Source: Silurus meridionalis (lineage: Eukaryota; Chordata; Actinopteri; Siluriformes; Siluridae). Taken from it: a stretch of 64,000 bases of DNA. Under the pieces are notes generated by a model, which ran no database searches, was not told where the DNA came from, and saw only the letters and a list, made by a program, of their open reading frames with translations. Numbering within the stretch: position 1 is the first letter of the stretch; every line of letters starts with the position of its first letter. Both the position numbers and the translations under genes were made by a program. Location: positions 12,319,846-12,383,845 of the forward strand of contig NC_060906.1 of assembly GCF_014805685.1 (NCBI RefSeq), written 5' to 3'. This document shows, piece after piece, positions 1 to 10,415 of this stretch.

Positions 1-388
1 ATTAGAACAGTCACACTTAACACTTAATTCTTTTTCAGGACCAAATTTCATGCTATCATGCTTGCTTACATAATTTAAGAAAATCCCTCAGTAACCCAGA
101 CAGCTTTGCCACATATTTCATAATATGATACATACTGCTGTTATTATTACCGCAAACAGCAACATGATAAGCGCCAATATACTGGCTCAACATGGATGAT
201 CTCTGATGATCGCAAATGTTGAGCTATTTTATGAGTTGTTCAGTAGCTCCTAGTTTTATTACCACACTGACTGTATAAGACAGTGGAAAGAACATTACCA
301 TACTTATAATCTTACATTCGAGTGCTCATGTTAGTTCTCACTCTCCAGTGTTCTGTATTGCTTAAAGACTATAATTACACTTTATACT

Positions 389-537
389 TCATGTCACCCA
401 AATGAGGATGGGTTCCCCCTTTTGAGTCTGGTTCCTCTCAAGGTTTTTTCCTGATTTCTGTAAAGCTGCTTTAAGACAATGTCTGTTGTGAAAAGTGCTA
501 TAGAAATAAACTTGACTTGACTTGACTTGACTTGACT
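389..537 (+). repeat. Interspersed fish repeat with TTGAC-type tail
   Basis: The block starts near a GATGAGGATGGGTTCC-like motif, contains a 'CTGGTTCCTCTCAAGG' motif, and ends in an AAATAAACTTGACTTGAC-type pentamer tail. A relative lies at 61425-61660 and a stub of about 35 bp at 14608-14645. From general experience, this is a very common interspersed repeat in fish genomes, probably the 3' end of a retroposon. I cannot name the family with certainty. Confidence 0.65.
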
Positions 538-1292
538 GACACTTTATACTCATTCAGACGGATTCTTGGAACATGTTTTATATTAGCTGTATATATAGTG
601 TTCACTATACTGATTCCTTGTAAATGAATTGTTGCCACAGAACATGCCAACTTTGGTGACAGTCCACTCAATTTTTGGTGGGCAAAAGTATTGGAACAGA
701 TAGTAAAGTGAATGAGAAATGTAAAGTACATGAGACTTATTTTACTTGTTGTTTATATAGAGAGATGATGTAGAGAAACAAGAGAATTTCCCATATGTAA
801 TGAAAGTGTTTTGGGGATTTCATTTATATCTCTCAGAATATTTCAATATTTTATTTTTAGTATTTTACTTAACTCTTTTTCAGGACATTATAAATTGTTG
901 TTTTGACTATGCCTGATACTTGCCTGATGTAAAAGGTTCTTATCAAGTTATCCTTTCTTTTTTTACAAAATGACTTGAATTCTGTTTCTATAGACAGCTT
1001 TCTGGTGTTAATGTTGGTTTATCTTTTCAACAACAAACACATTCCTCACAGATGAAACCAAAACTCAAACCATGAGTAGACATCAATTGTTTAACATGCT
1101 CAAATGCATGCTTTGTTTATTTTGCATATTTAATTTTCCTTGTTTTCACTGAAAGGTTCCAGTTGATTTTAAAAATTATTTTATTGTAATAATGGCAGAT
1201 TATTGGCTTTTTTCCATACTACATTTTAATAATTTTTATAATATGTACTTGCCTGTTTACATCTTTAACCTTGTTCCTGTGTTTTCATGCAG

Positions 1293-1434
1293 GAAAATTA
1301 CTGTAAATTGTGGACTTCGATTTGGTTTTCAAAGCATGAAGAGATTGTTGACAAGTTCGAAGATACATTGAATGAGAAAATACATACTTTGAATAGGTTA
1401 CACTGTGCCTGTCAAAAGGTCAGATTCACCACAA

Positions 1435-1485
<51 letters not shown>

Positions 1486-1517
1486 ATTCCCTCTCTAATT
1501 ATCTAACTTATATAGCT

Positions 1518-1568
<51 letters not shown>

Positions 1569-1836
1569 GGTGGGTGTGTGTGTGCATGCGTGCGTGTGTG
1601 TGTGTGGGGGTGTGTGTGTGTGCGTGTGTGTGTTTAGGAGCTGTTGAGTCAGCTGCATTTTGAGGTGATGATTGAATATGTGAAGAGGATGTTAAAAAGG
1701 AAACTGAAACTTAAAAACAAGGACAAGCAGGAGGCAGCTGCACGCTTTCTGTGTGAGGACAGTGAAAGAATCAACACCCTGTTTAAAAGAAATGTTAGTA
1801 GGTCTCTCTCTCTCCCTCTCTCTCTCTCTCTCTCCC

Positions 1837-1924
<88 letters not shown>

Positions 1925-4178
1925 ACACACACAAATATACAGATAGCACAGCAAAACTTACCAAATTTCATGCTATCATGCTTGCTTACATAATTTAAGA
2001 AAATCCCTCAGTAACCCAGACAGCTTTGCCACATATTTCATAATATGATACATACTGCTGTTATTATTACCTCAAACAGCAGCATGATATGCTCCAATAT
2101 ACTGGTTTAACATGCTAGTCCATGTTTACTGGTAGTTTTCTTGAACAGCACATCCCAAAGTGGTTTATTCGTTATAGCTAGTGCAATTTCCTGATGATTA
2201 CAATTGTTTCAATAATAAATGTGATGTGTTGTTCTTACCCATTTATAGGTACATGTAACATGATGAAACAAAGTTCTTTTTATAATAAAAATGATATAAC
2301 AGTAATTTTGCTCATACCAGTACCTTCTTTTTCTCTTGATGTTAATAAGTCATAAATGCAACTTGTCTCAGAAATTGCAGAAAAAATTACTGACTGTTAT
2401 ACCACACTGACAATTTATACTCATTCAGACTCATTCTTCGAACATGTTTTTTATTAGTTGTAGATATTGTGTTCACTATACAGATTCCTTGTAAATGAAT
2501 TGTTGCCACAGAAACAGTAGCATATTACACCAGCTAATTTTAGAAACCTATGATTTCTATGATTTTTATTCGGTTATAGAAAACCAATCAACACCGTCTG
2601 ACCAATCAGAACTGAGATCTCTAATTTCACTGCTCTGATTTTAAACTGTATTATTCGGTTCATACACCCCAAAATGTGAATTTGCAGCTGTCCTCTATTT
2701 AAAATGCTTAAAATGTTCTGCACAAGTATTAATAATGTGCAAAGTAAACTTCAGATTTAGATTAAACCATATCCCAATTATTGCTGTGGGGCTTACATTT
2801 ACATTATACACTATACATTTATTTAAATAATAAATCAAATGTTTGAGCATTTTTCACGTTTGAGAATAATTGATTACTTTATTTAAACAGGGATCGGAGA
2901 ATGTATGGCTATCTGACATTTTACCCAGAGTTTCAGAAGTGATAAAGGAGCAAGATCCAGAAAACCTTGAACTGGAAATCTTTGTGTTGTTAAAACACCA
3001 CCCTGACCTCAGGTGGGTTTTGGGCAACTTTACAGTATATAATTAACTCATACATTCAGTATTCACATAGTAAAATATACACTGAATGATGCAATGGAAT
3101 GATGCAAAGATACAGCACATTATTGCTTGTCATGCAAGTGTTTTGATTTGCTTGCAACACTCATGTTTCTGCACACATCTCAGCAACTTATCCTGATAAT
3201 TATTTGTTTAATTCCCAATAAGAAGCTGCTGTACTTCTCCAGAAACCTAGTGAAATTATTAATCAAACTAACTATATTTACTGGTTAACAGACATATTAA
3301 TCTACAGATATGCTTTTTCAGTCCCTTGTCATTTCTAGTCCTGACTGCTGCAGCTTGCTCCTGCATACCATCTGATCCCTGTAACTAATGCATAATGCAG
3401 CTGCATGAATTGTTTTTCATTTCCACAAGGTTTCATTTGCGTTCATTTTCTACACTCCCTCTATTGGCTTTCTATAGCTGCTCTTGTATGATTTAATCTG
3501 ATGCTTGCCTACAAACCAAAAATGGGTCAACACCCATATACTTAAAAACACTAATCATCATTTTTTTTTTCCCTTTGCCTTTTCATACTCCTCGCAACAA
3601 GAATTTATCCTGTTGCTACTCTTTTGTTTTTGATCAAGTGAACTATGAGGAGATTTTAAACTAATGCATATTCCAGCTCAAATACTGTATGTCAACTATT
3701 ATTACTGTATGCAAGAAAAAAGTCCAATGGCATAGTCACAAAGGTGAGTCATCCAACTTATCCCGCCAGAAATTAGCTGTTCCCTAGTACAGTTTTTTAG
3801 AATGCACTGGAATGTGGATGGCCCATATATTCTGGAAGAAAAAATGAGCAGAACAACTTTCAGCCTTACAATTAAACCAAACAGCCAATGCTTTGTGCAT
3901 TCTAATCACATTGTTTCCTCTTCTTCTTATTTAGTGAACGCCAGGTCTGTCAGCTCTTGCAGCTGAAAAGCAGATGTCCAGATGTGCACATGATCAGAGC
4001 GTGTTATCATCAGACTGTAAACAATCAGCCAGTACCCTTAGAAGAAAAAGACGACTCTGCGCTGGCACCAACATTCTTCTCCCATTTGCCTAGAAATATC
4101 TCGCTGAGTTTCCCTTCTTGTTTCTGCATTCTCCCCATCTTTTGTTGGAATGTAATGCTTCCATGTAGGAAATGTTAA
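1293..4178 (+). CDS. tnfaip2: TNFAIP2/EXOC3L4-like protein, C-terminal four exons (5' part off the window)
   Basis: Four exons join in frame: 1293-1418, 1638-1793, 2891-3012 and 3935-4178, with stop TAA at 4176-4178. All junctions are AG/GT, and together they encode 215 residues. The peptide has the helical pattern of the Sec6/EXOC3 C-terminal domain: a basic '[12 protein letters not shown]' stretch, '[19 protein letters not shown]' and an 'LLKHHPDL' helix. This matches the TNFAIP2/EXOC3L family, exocyst-related proteins linked to membrane protrusion and inflammatory signalling. A tnfaip2/exoc3l4 gene beside eif5 is also the human 14q32 order. The N-terminal exons lie to the left of the window. 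The last 25 residues are hydrophobic and rich in cysteine, which is unusual. Whether this is tnfaip2 or exoc3l4 cannot be settled from this fragment. Confidence 0.75.
1438..1633 (+). repeat. (CT)n and (GT)n microsatellites in an intron
   Basis: A perfect (CT)n run covers 1438-1482. A perfect (TG)n run covers 1521-1566 and degrades into an imperfect GT-rich tract up to 1633. The GT tract runs straight into the 3' splice site of the next exon (AG at 1636-1637) and replaces a normal polypyrimidine tract. Confidence 0.95.
1803..1924 (+). repeat. (CT)n followed by (TCTA)n microsatellite
   Basis: A CT-rich run (1803-1838) passes into about 21 TATC/TCTA units (1839-1924). It begins 9 bases after the exon end at 1793, so the exon is flanked by microsatellites on both sides. 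Confidence 0.95.
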
Positions 4179-4651
4179 CAACTACGCTTTAATGAGCAAG
4201 GACAAAGATTCAAAAGCATAATTGCATAATTACATTACACATAGTTCAGGTTATAAAGACGAGCTGGCATTATTCAATATTTCTGCATCTCATTTTATAG
4301 GATTACAAAAATGGATAGCTAAGAATTAGTATAAGAGGGTTTTCAGGAGAAGAGAAGGAAACTATAAAAAATGCAGATGAGAGTAAACATGTCAATATTA
4401 CATCCTAATTACTATGTGTAGTTCAAATATATTGGCATTATGTGATGCTGACATTTAAAGATTCATTATACAAGAATCTGGATAACTGACTTATTTGGGA
4501 CAAAATTGCACCACCTTTTTTTCCTTTTCAGCATTGCCAACAGTAATTAAAGTCATTATCATCCTCCTTTTTTATTTAATTAGAAGCTAGAAATATATTA
4601 AATGTGGGCATGAATATAGGTACACATGTATGTGAACTAAGAGTTTTTACT
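4179..4651. other. Intergenic stretch downstream of the tnfaip2-like gene
   Basis: AT-rich sequence with no convincing coding region. A possible ATTAAA poly(A) signal for the upstream gene lies near 4546. Nothing else is recognised before the inverted-repeat element at 4652. Confidence 0.5.
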
Positions 4652-5351
4652 TACCGTAATTTCTGGACTATTAAGCGCACCCATATATAAGCCGCACCCA
4701 CTGAATTTTACAAATATTTTTATTTTGAACATAAATAAGCCGCACCTGTCTATAAGCCACTGAAACTAATGAACTTTACACAGGCTTTAACGAAAGACAC
4801 GTTACACACAGTGTAACGAGTGAAATATGTTGCGCTTTCTTTAGGAGCAGAGCGGTATTTTGGGAATAGCCTGGCACTGCATTTTTCCGCTATTACTGCA
4901 TGTGTGCAAGACGAGGATTATGTCCTTATTATTTTCTGATGCTCATTTCTAAGTTTCTTTGACTAACCCGTAACGCTGTTGCCAAGAAAATAAAAAGCAC
5001 GAGTTTTGAAAACCTGTCTGTGCTTATATGATTTCTGTTGCAACTGGAGTTAGCGAGCTCTCCCTTCACCCAGACTCAACGTGCTACAACGGCTTGTATC
5101 TAAACAGTAGCCGACCAAGAAAGTCATTGTTCACTGTCTTTCTCCTTCCTTTCTCTTGGGAGTTTAACTTTTCTTCGTTTCCGTTCGGAAATTTCATTGG
5201 TCTATTGTTATGGGGTTCAGTTTTTTGGCTTGAAGTTTGTGAAACCGAGAAAAACCCAGGAAAAATTCATAAATTGCCCGCTTCGTTGTTTAAGCCGCGG
5301 GGTTCAAAACATGGGGAAAAATTAGCGGCTTATAGTCCGAAAAATACGGTA
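4652..5351. mobile_element. 700-bp non-autonomous DNA transposon with terminal inverted repeats
   Basis: The left end reads TACCGTAATTTCTGGACTAT (4652) and continues with 'AAGCGCACC'. The right end, 5351 read on the - strand, is TACCGTATTTTTCGGACTAT followed by 'AAGCCGC'. These are terminal inverted repeats of about 28 bp. 'TAAGCCGCACC'-type segments recur inside the left part (4687-4760). No transposase domain is encoded; the 117-residue reading frame at 5028-5381 is not protein-like. It is probably a MITE-type element. The superfamily is not assigned, and a clear target duplication beyond TA is not seen. Confidence 0.85.
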
Positions 5352-6129
5352 TTTCAGTGTCTTTACAAAAAGCGTTATTAAACTAATACACCAACTACTT
5401 TGCCACACAATCAACAAAAATAATGGTAGTAGTTTAAATAAACCAAAATCTTCCAAAAATAAATAAATTAATCTTGTAAATAAATAATTATTTCACAAAC
5501 TGTCAGGTTTAGTGTGATTTACCTGTGCTGGTGACAATTCTAAATGTTGTTTCTCAAATAAAAAAAATATAGCCAGTGTTTGGTAGAGAGGTTACGGTGG
5601 TGGTGTTCCAATATTAAACTAATAGCTTCTTTGCAACAATCATATCAGTTGGCCAAAATTTCCAGTTGTTCTTACTTGTTGTTGTTACTACTTGCAACTT
5701 GCAACTGTAAAAGAACAAAATCTGTGGGAAAATGAATCATAGTGACCTTGTCCATAAAATCAAGCAGTTCCAAAGCATAAGTACAGTGTCCTAATTTCCT
5801 GATTTCCTGATTTCTTAGTGGTGGTGGTACGTTTTTTCAAGTTGTATCTCATTTCCATCATTTCACATTACTGTTTTAAATGAAACATGTACTGTGATTG
5901 TTTTAATATATAGTCTGTGATACAAAATAAAACATGTTGAACCTGTTTAATGACTATTCATACTTGGTTTATGACTCAGCATGTATGCATTAACTAATCA
6001 GTATGAAACTCATAGTTATAAAAAAAAAAAAAAAAAAAGAAATACACACAGGAAGGATTAATGCAGTTCTCACAGAGTTAATGCTGGCCCCATTGCTCAG
6101 GAAACATGTGCTTTATTAATAGCATATGT
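5352..6129. other. Intergenic AT-rich DNA
   Basis: No gene is seen. A poly(A) run of about 19 bases lies at 6020-6038 and may mark the tail of an old retroposon, but no body is recognised. Confidence 0.5.
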
Positions 6130-6840
6130 GATGTCGAAATTGAGAAATAAATTGGCACAGAGTCCTCACATTTTTCGAAAAACAGCCTCAATTATTTATG
6201 GCATGGATTCCCCAAGAAACCATGTTGAATTTTGTTTTTTATATTCTCAACCATGTGGAGATGATTGCATCAAGACATTTTTGTAGATTTGACAAATGCC
6301 CTGTTCTACCAAAACCAAATGTGTTCTGTTGGAGTCACATCCGGTGACTGGAAAGGCCAATGAAAAACACTAAACTCTTTGTTATGTTCATGAAACCAGT
6401 TTGAGATGACTTTTGTATTGTCCCTGATGCATTATCATGCTGGAAGTAGTCATTACCGCAAGCTTGCAGTTTGATATGATTTTCTGCTCAAAACAGTTAT
6501 ACAGACTGGTTATCAAAGTTACTGTAGCTTTCTGTCAGCTTAAACCAGTCAGGTCATTTTTCGATTGACCTCTTCTTCATCATGCTGCTTTTTGGATACT
6601 TTTGCAGCATTGTGAATAAACTTTTGTGTGTGAAAAACTCCCATGTAATCAGCAGCTACAGAAATACTCAAACCAGCAGTTATGACATGATATAAACATT
6701 ATACAAAGCTTTTGGCTTGTATCTGATTTTATGCATTGTACTGCTGTCACATGATTGGCTGATTCGATAATTGTGTGAATGAGTAGTGTACAAAACTTCG
6801 TAATAAAGTGCTCGTTGAGTGCCTCCATATTCTTTTCAAG
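6130..6840 (-). mobile_element. Decayed Tc1-like transposon relic
   Basis: Read on the - strand, 6300-6450 has the pattern of a Tc1-type transposase: an 'HDNA' motif, a helix, and a 'W-P-F-Q-S-P-D'-like motif, broken by stops. The segment near 6650 ('CAGCAGCTACAGAAATACTC') matches another part of the same common fish repeat. A second copy lies at 15090-15732. No usable terminal repeats remain. The assignment to Tc1/mariner rests on memory of the repeat and on the transposase-like motifs. Confidence 0.5.
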
Positions 6841-6867
6841 GACCATTAAGTTTATTGTTTCAATAAT

Positions 6868-7505
6868 ATACATATTGTGTTTACACATGGTGGTTATGAC
6901 TGTGTGGCCACTTCCGACTTCACCATTATCAAGTTTGCTGACGACACTGTTGTGGTGGGCCTGATATCCAACAACGACGAGACAGCCCACCTACAGGAGA
7001 TTAAAAACCTTGAGAGATGGTGCCAGGAGAACAATCTTCTCCTCGATGTCAGCAAGACTAAGGAGTTGATAGTGGACTTCAGCACAAATCAGGAGCGGTC
7101 ATACCAACCGCTAAACGTCAACGGGACCCCAGTGGAGAGAGTGGACAGTTTCCGGTACCTAGATGTTCACATCACACAGGAACTGTATTGGTCCTGCCAC
7201 ATCAACACCCTGGTGAAGAAGGCCCGTCAGCATCTGTACATTCTGAGACGCCTAAGGGACTTTAAACTACCATCTCAGGTGCTAAGGACCTTTTACACTT
7301 GCACCATTGAGAGCATTCTGACAAGTAGCATCACTCCTGGTTTGGGAACAGCACCATGCAAGACAGACTAGCCCTCCAAAGGGTGGTGCGTTCAACTGAA
7401 CGTACCATCTGCACCGAGCTCCCTAACCTCCTGGACATCTACAGCACGCGGTGCTGGACCAGGGCCAGGAAGATTGTGAAGGACCTCAGCCGTCCAAACA
7501 ATGGA
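6868..7505 (+). pseudogene. LINE reverse transcriptase 3' fragment (Rex1/CR1-like)
   Basis: An open stretch from 6877 to 7371 encodes 'FADDTVVVGLI', the catalytic YADD/FADD block of a non-LTR reverse transcriptase. It continues with 'WCQENNLLLDVSKTKELIVDF', 'VERVDSFRYL' and 'LVKKARQHLYILRRL', the thumb and C-terminal region typical of fish Rex1/CR1-like LINEs. A frameshift near 7370 moves the C-terminal 'LALQRVVRSTERT' and 'YSTRCWTRARKIVKDL' pieces into another frame. The copy is 5'-truncated just upstream of the catalytic motif and is not functional. Confidence 0.8.
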
Positions 7506-10388
7506 CTTTTTTCTTTGTAGCGTTTCGTTGTTGCTTTATATATACATATAATCCCGGTGAATATTCCTCATAAAACGTCTCAATGTGTAAGGTGCAGTAT
7601 ACATCCTGGTATATGTAAACATACTGATGTACTGAGTATAAGGCATTCGTAAGATGCAGGACAGATAGCAGCAGTATGACAGTAGTATAAAAAGACTAAT
7701 GTGTAAAGTGCAACAGTGTCAGGTTTAAAGAATTTGTACATGTAACAGTTATTAAATAGGTGTTTATAAAACAGGTCTATTTTCTGCAGAATTCTGCAGA
7801 GAGCATAAAGTGTATGTGTATTAGTAGGAGGGAAATGCTGAGAGAGAGTGTTGAGTGAAGGACGGAGGAGTGGCTGGTGACTCCCTGACAATTCTCAGTG
7901 TAACAATAAACAACATAGAGCATGAAGACAAAATATTCTTGTAAATGTTTTAAAGTAATTATGGTTGTGGCAGCAGGGGTGTGGCCGAGCACCGTTTTGT
8001 AAATGGAGGGCGAGCCTGGGAGAGACAATAGGTAAGAATCACACACACACCTGTTGGGACCCACAAGAAGAGTGGCAGAAGGGCACCTAAGAAAAGAGAG
8101 ACACGCAGAGACATGCGTGTGTGTGCATGAGTGAGAGAGAAAGTACAGAAATTAAATAAAGAATCTGGTTCTGTCAAACTGGTCACTGCCCCACTGTTCT
8201 TCCTTACTGACCTGCCCAAACCGATCGCTCTCCTACAGTGCTGTTTTAAATTACATAAATCATCAGGACACCAAGCCGAACTTTTGCTCCGTTTCGACAC
8301 GGACGGTTTTAACTGCATCATTGCATCATAGCGTTTTGGTCTGGGAAATAGGGATATAAGTTTCAAATGCTTTACTTCAGAATGCGAAGCGCTAACAAAG
8401 AGGAAGAACCAGAAGCAGAAGCAGAAGCAGCAGAAAGAATCATGGCGGATTTGGTGCTTGATTTGAGACTTAGGGCATCATTAAAACAAATGTTTGGTGA
8501 TTTAAAAAAAACAATTTTTGATGGAGTTTATAATTTTTTTTTTTTATATATCTGAGTAAAGAAAGGATTTTCATTTACTCTCTAAGAGCCTCTTTAATAT
8601 TTATTTATTATTCCTTTATTTATATCTGTCATAAAAATTGTCAAACAGATATTTTCGTTAACACATTATTAACGCGTTAATTTTTACATTCCCACTTAGC
8701 TACAAAGACAGAGCTCAAATAAAAGAGATCTGTTAAATGATTCCTCTTAGGGTTATTTTAGGTCAGCTAATGGTATACAGTACACTTATTATATGTTATA
8801 CTGCCCTCTGGAGCATATTCAATAAAATCACAATCCCAAAGTTACAGAAAGTGGTCGCTTCAGAATATGATGAAACTTGTATGCATTTTTTTACTATATA
8901 TCACATCAGTGCATAAGAAAAGTGCACATTGTGAAACAAACACTAAAGTCAAAATAATGTATCTGCACTTTATTATATCACATTTTCTTTTTCCTTTTTA
9001 TTAATTATTAATGATAAAAAAATACAATTAAAAAAGTACCAACATTTGTGTAATTATATAAACAGTTAAGAAAAAAGAATTATATGAAGAATAAATGACA
9101 AGATGAATAAAATAATGAAAATATTTATAGCTTGGATGTTTTTTTATATTAAAAGTCATAAAAACAAGAAGAGTCTCGACATTCTTGTGCATAGATAGAG
9201 GATATATAGACAATAGCAATGTATTTACAGGTATGAATATAGAATAAAGAAATAATATTAAGAAGAAGAAGAAGAAAAGGAGAAGGAGAATAAACTGATC
9301 CAAATTACTTATAGTTTTATTCCATTAGCATCTTCAGAAAGTGTTTCAACACTGGAAATTTACGTTTTTAACCAGAGTGTAAGTACATAATGTGTAAAAG
9401 AAAAAGAACATTATTACAGAATGCACAATAGTTCTGTTCACAACCAAATCAAGTCCTAAAATATTATTATGCTATCATTATAGTATTATAGTTATCATAA
9501 TAAATGAATTATGAATTATTTTGTAGTTTTTATAATAAATGAACCAAATGAAAAAAGCATAGGTTTGTGGAAGCAGAATGGCTTGAATACGATTCATGGC
9601 ATACTCTGCAGTGCTCTACTGCATATAAGCATTAGTTCCACCTTTTACTAAAGACTTTTAATGCACATTTGCTTTGTTTTACTCTGTTACTCTGTACTTT
9701 TTTAAGTTCTTTAGCCATGGTCCCTGGTCACAGTGATGTATGATCTACAGTAAATCACAATCTTCACAAACAAACAGTCAGCACTGCCCCAATGTTATAA
9801 TAAATGCACAAGACATTTAAGTCTACCTGTAGAATATTTGTAGAAAAAAGAAAACGTGACGTTTAACCAAATCTTTGTTTAGAGAACAATCTGCACAATT
9901 TAATTTTCAAAAGCTCAACCTAGGTCTTGTGTAAACTTAGCAAGTTCATCTTAGCTATGTGATCCACAAAAATTTTTGAGAATGGAAGAAGGAGAGAATA
10001 TACATTTATGCATTTGTACTTTTATGTGTCTCAAACAAGGATATAAGGATATAAGCATAATGCTAATAGTATAATATAGGCCAAATTGTTCACTTAAAGA
10101 CAATTGTTTTATATTCTTTTCTTTAAAGATGACACATTAACTATGTTAAGATGTTTGATTCTCATTTCTTTGTTACAGTATCAGTCTGTATGCACATCAT
10201 GCTGCTTGCATTAGTGTAGTTTATTGGGCTTCAAATACTTTTTCGACATAAAAATGAACACTTATAGCAGACTCAGCAGTTCAATAACATTAATTCTGGA
10301 AATAGGGCATGAAGCAATATATTTTATATGACCAATTTCCAGTAAGATTTACTATAAATGTACAGTGTGTATGTTTTTATAGAAGAGT
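7506..10388. other. Intergenic region with no recognised gene
   Basis: Low-complexity AT-rich DNA. I saw a purine-rich stretch at 8395-8440 and an 'ATTAACGCGTTAATTTT' motif near 8668 that often belongs to fish DNA-transposon relics. A 40-bp segment (8794-8833) is repeated at 44715-44754. The short reading frames here (for example 8367-8555 and 9028-9303) have no protein-like composition. Confidence 0.45.
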
Positions 10389-10394
10389 TTTAAT
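10389..10394 (-). terminator. Poly(A) signal ATTAAA for mpeg1
   Basis: TTTAAT on the + strand is ATTAAA on the - strand. It lies 22 bases past the mpeg1 stop codon at 10416. Confidence 0.5.
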
Positions 10395-10415
10395 AAGTAC
10401 ACTGAGGAAGAAACA

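Larger units (their letters stand above)
41..2515 (+). repeat. Partial direct duplication inside a tnfaip2-like gene
   Basis: Two blocks recur in the same order. Positions 41-204 match 1961-2124 almost without gaps, at an offset of exactly 1920. Positions 541-646 match about 2411-2515, at an offset near 1870. The first copy lies upstream of the first visible exon and the second lies in the intron after the second visible exon. I see no exon-like reading frame inside the duplicated blocks. The offset change shows that the copies have gained or lost DNA between the two blocks, for example the interspersed repeat at 389-537. Confidence 0.8.

Noticed and set aside
1287..1637. Continuous 116-codon frame through the microsatellites
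   Set aside because: Only 1293-1418 is exon. The rest is CT/GT repeat translated by chance.
5028..5381. 117-codon + strand frame
   Set aside because: It lies inside the inverted-repeat transposon and runs past its end, with no protein features.
8367..8555. Short acidic frame with Met-Ala start
   Set aside because: No splice sites or homologous pattern; it is a low-complexity GAAGCA repeat followed by AT-rich sequence.
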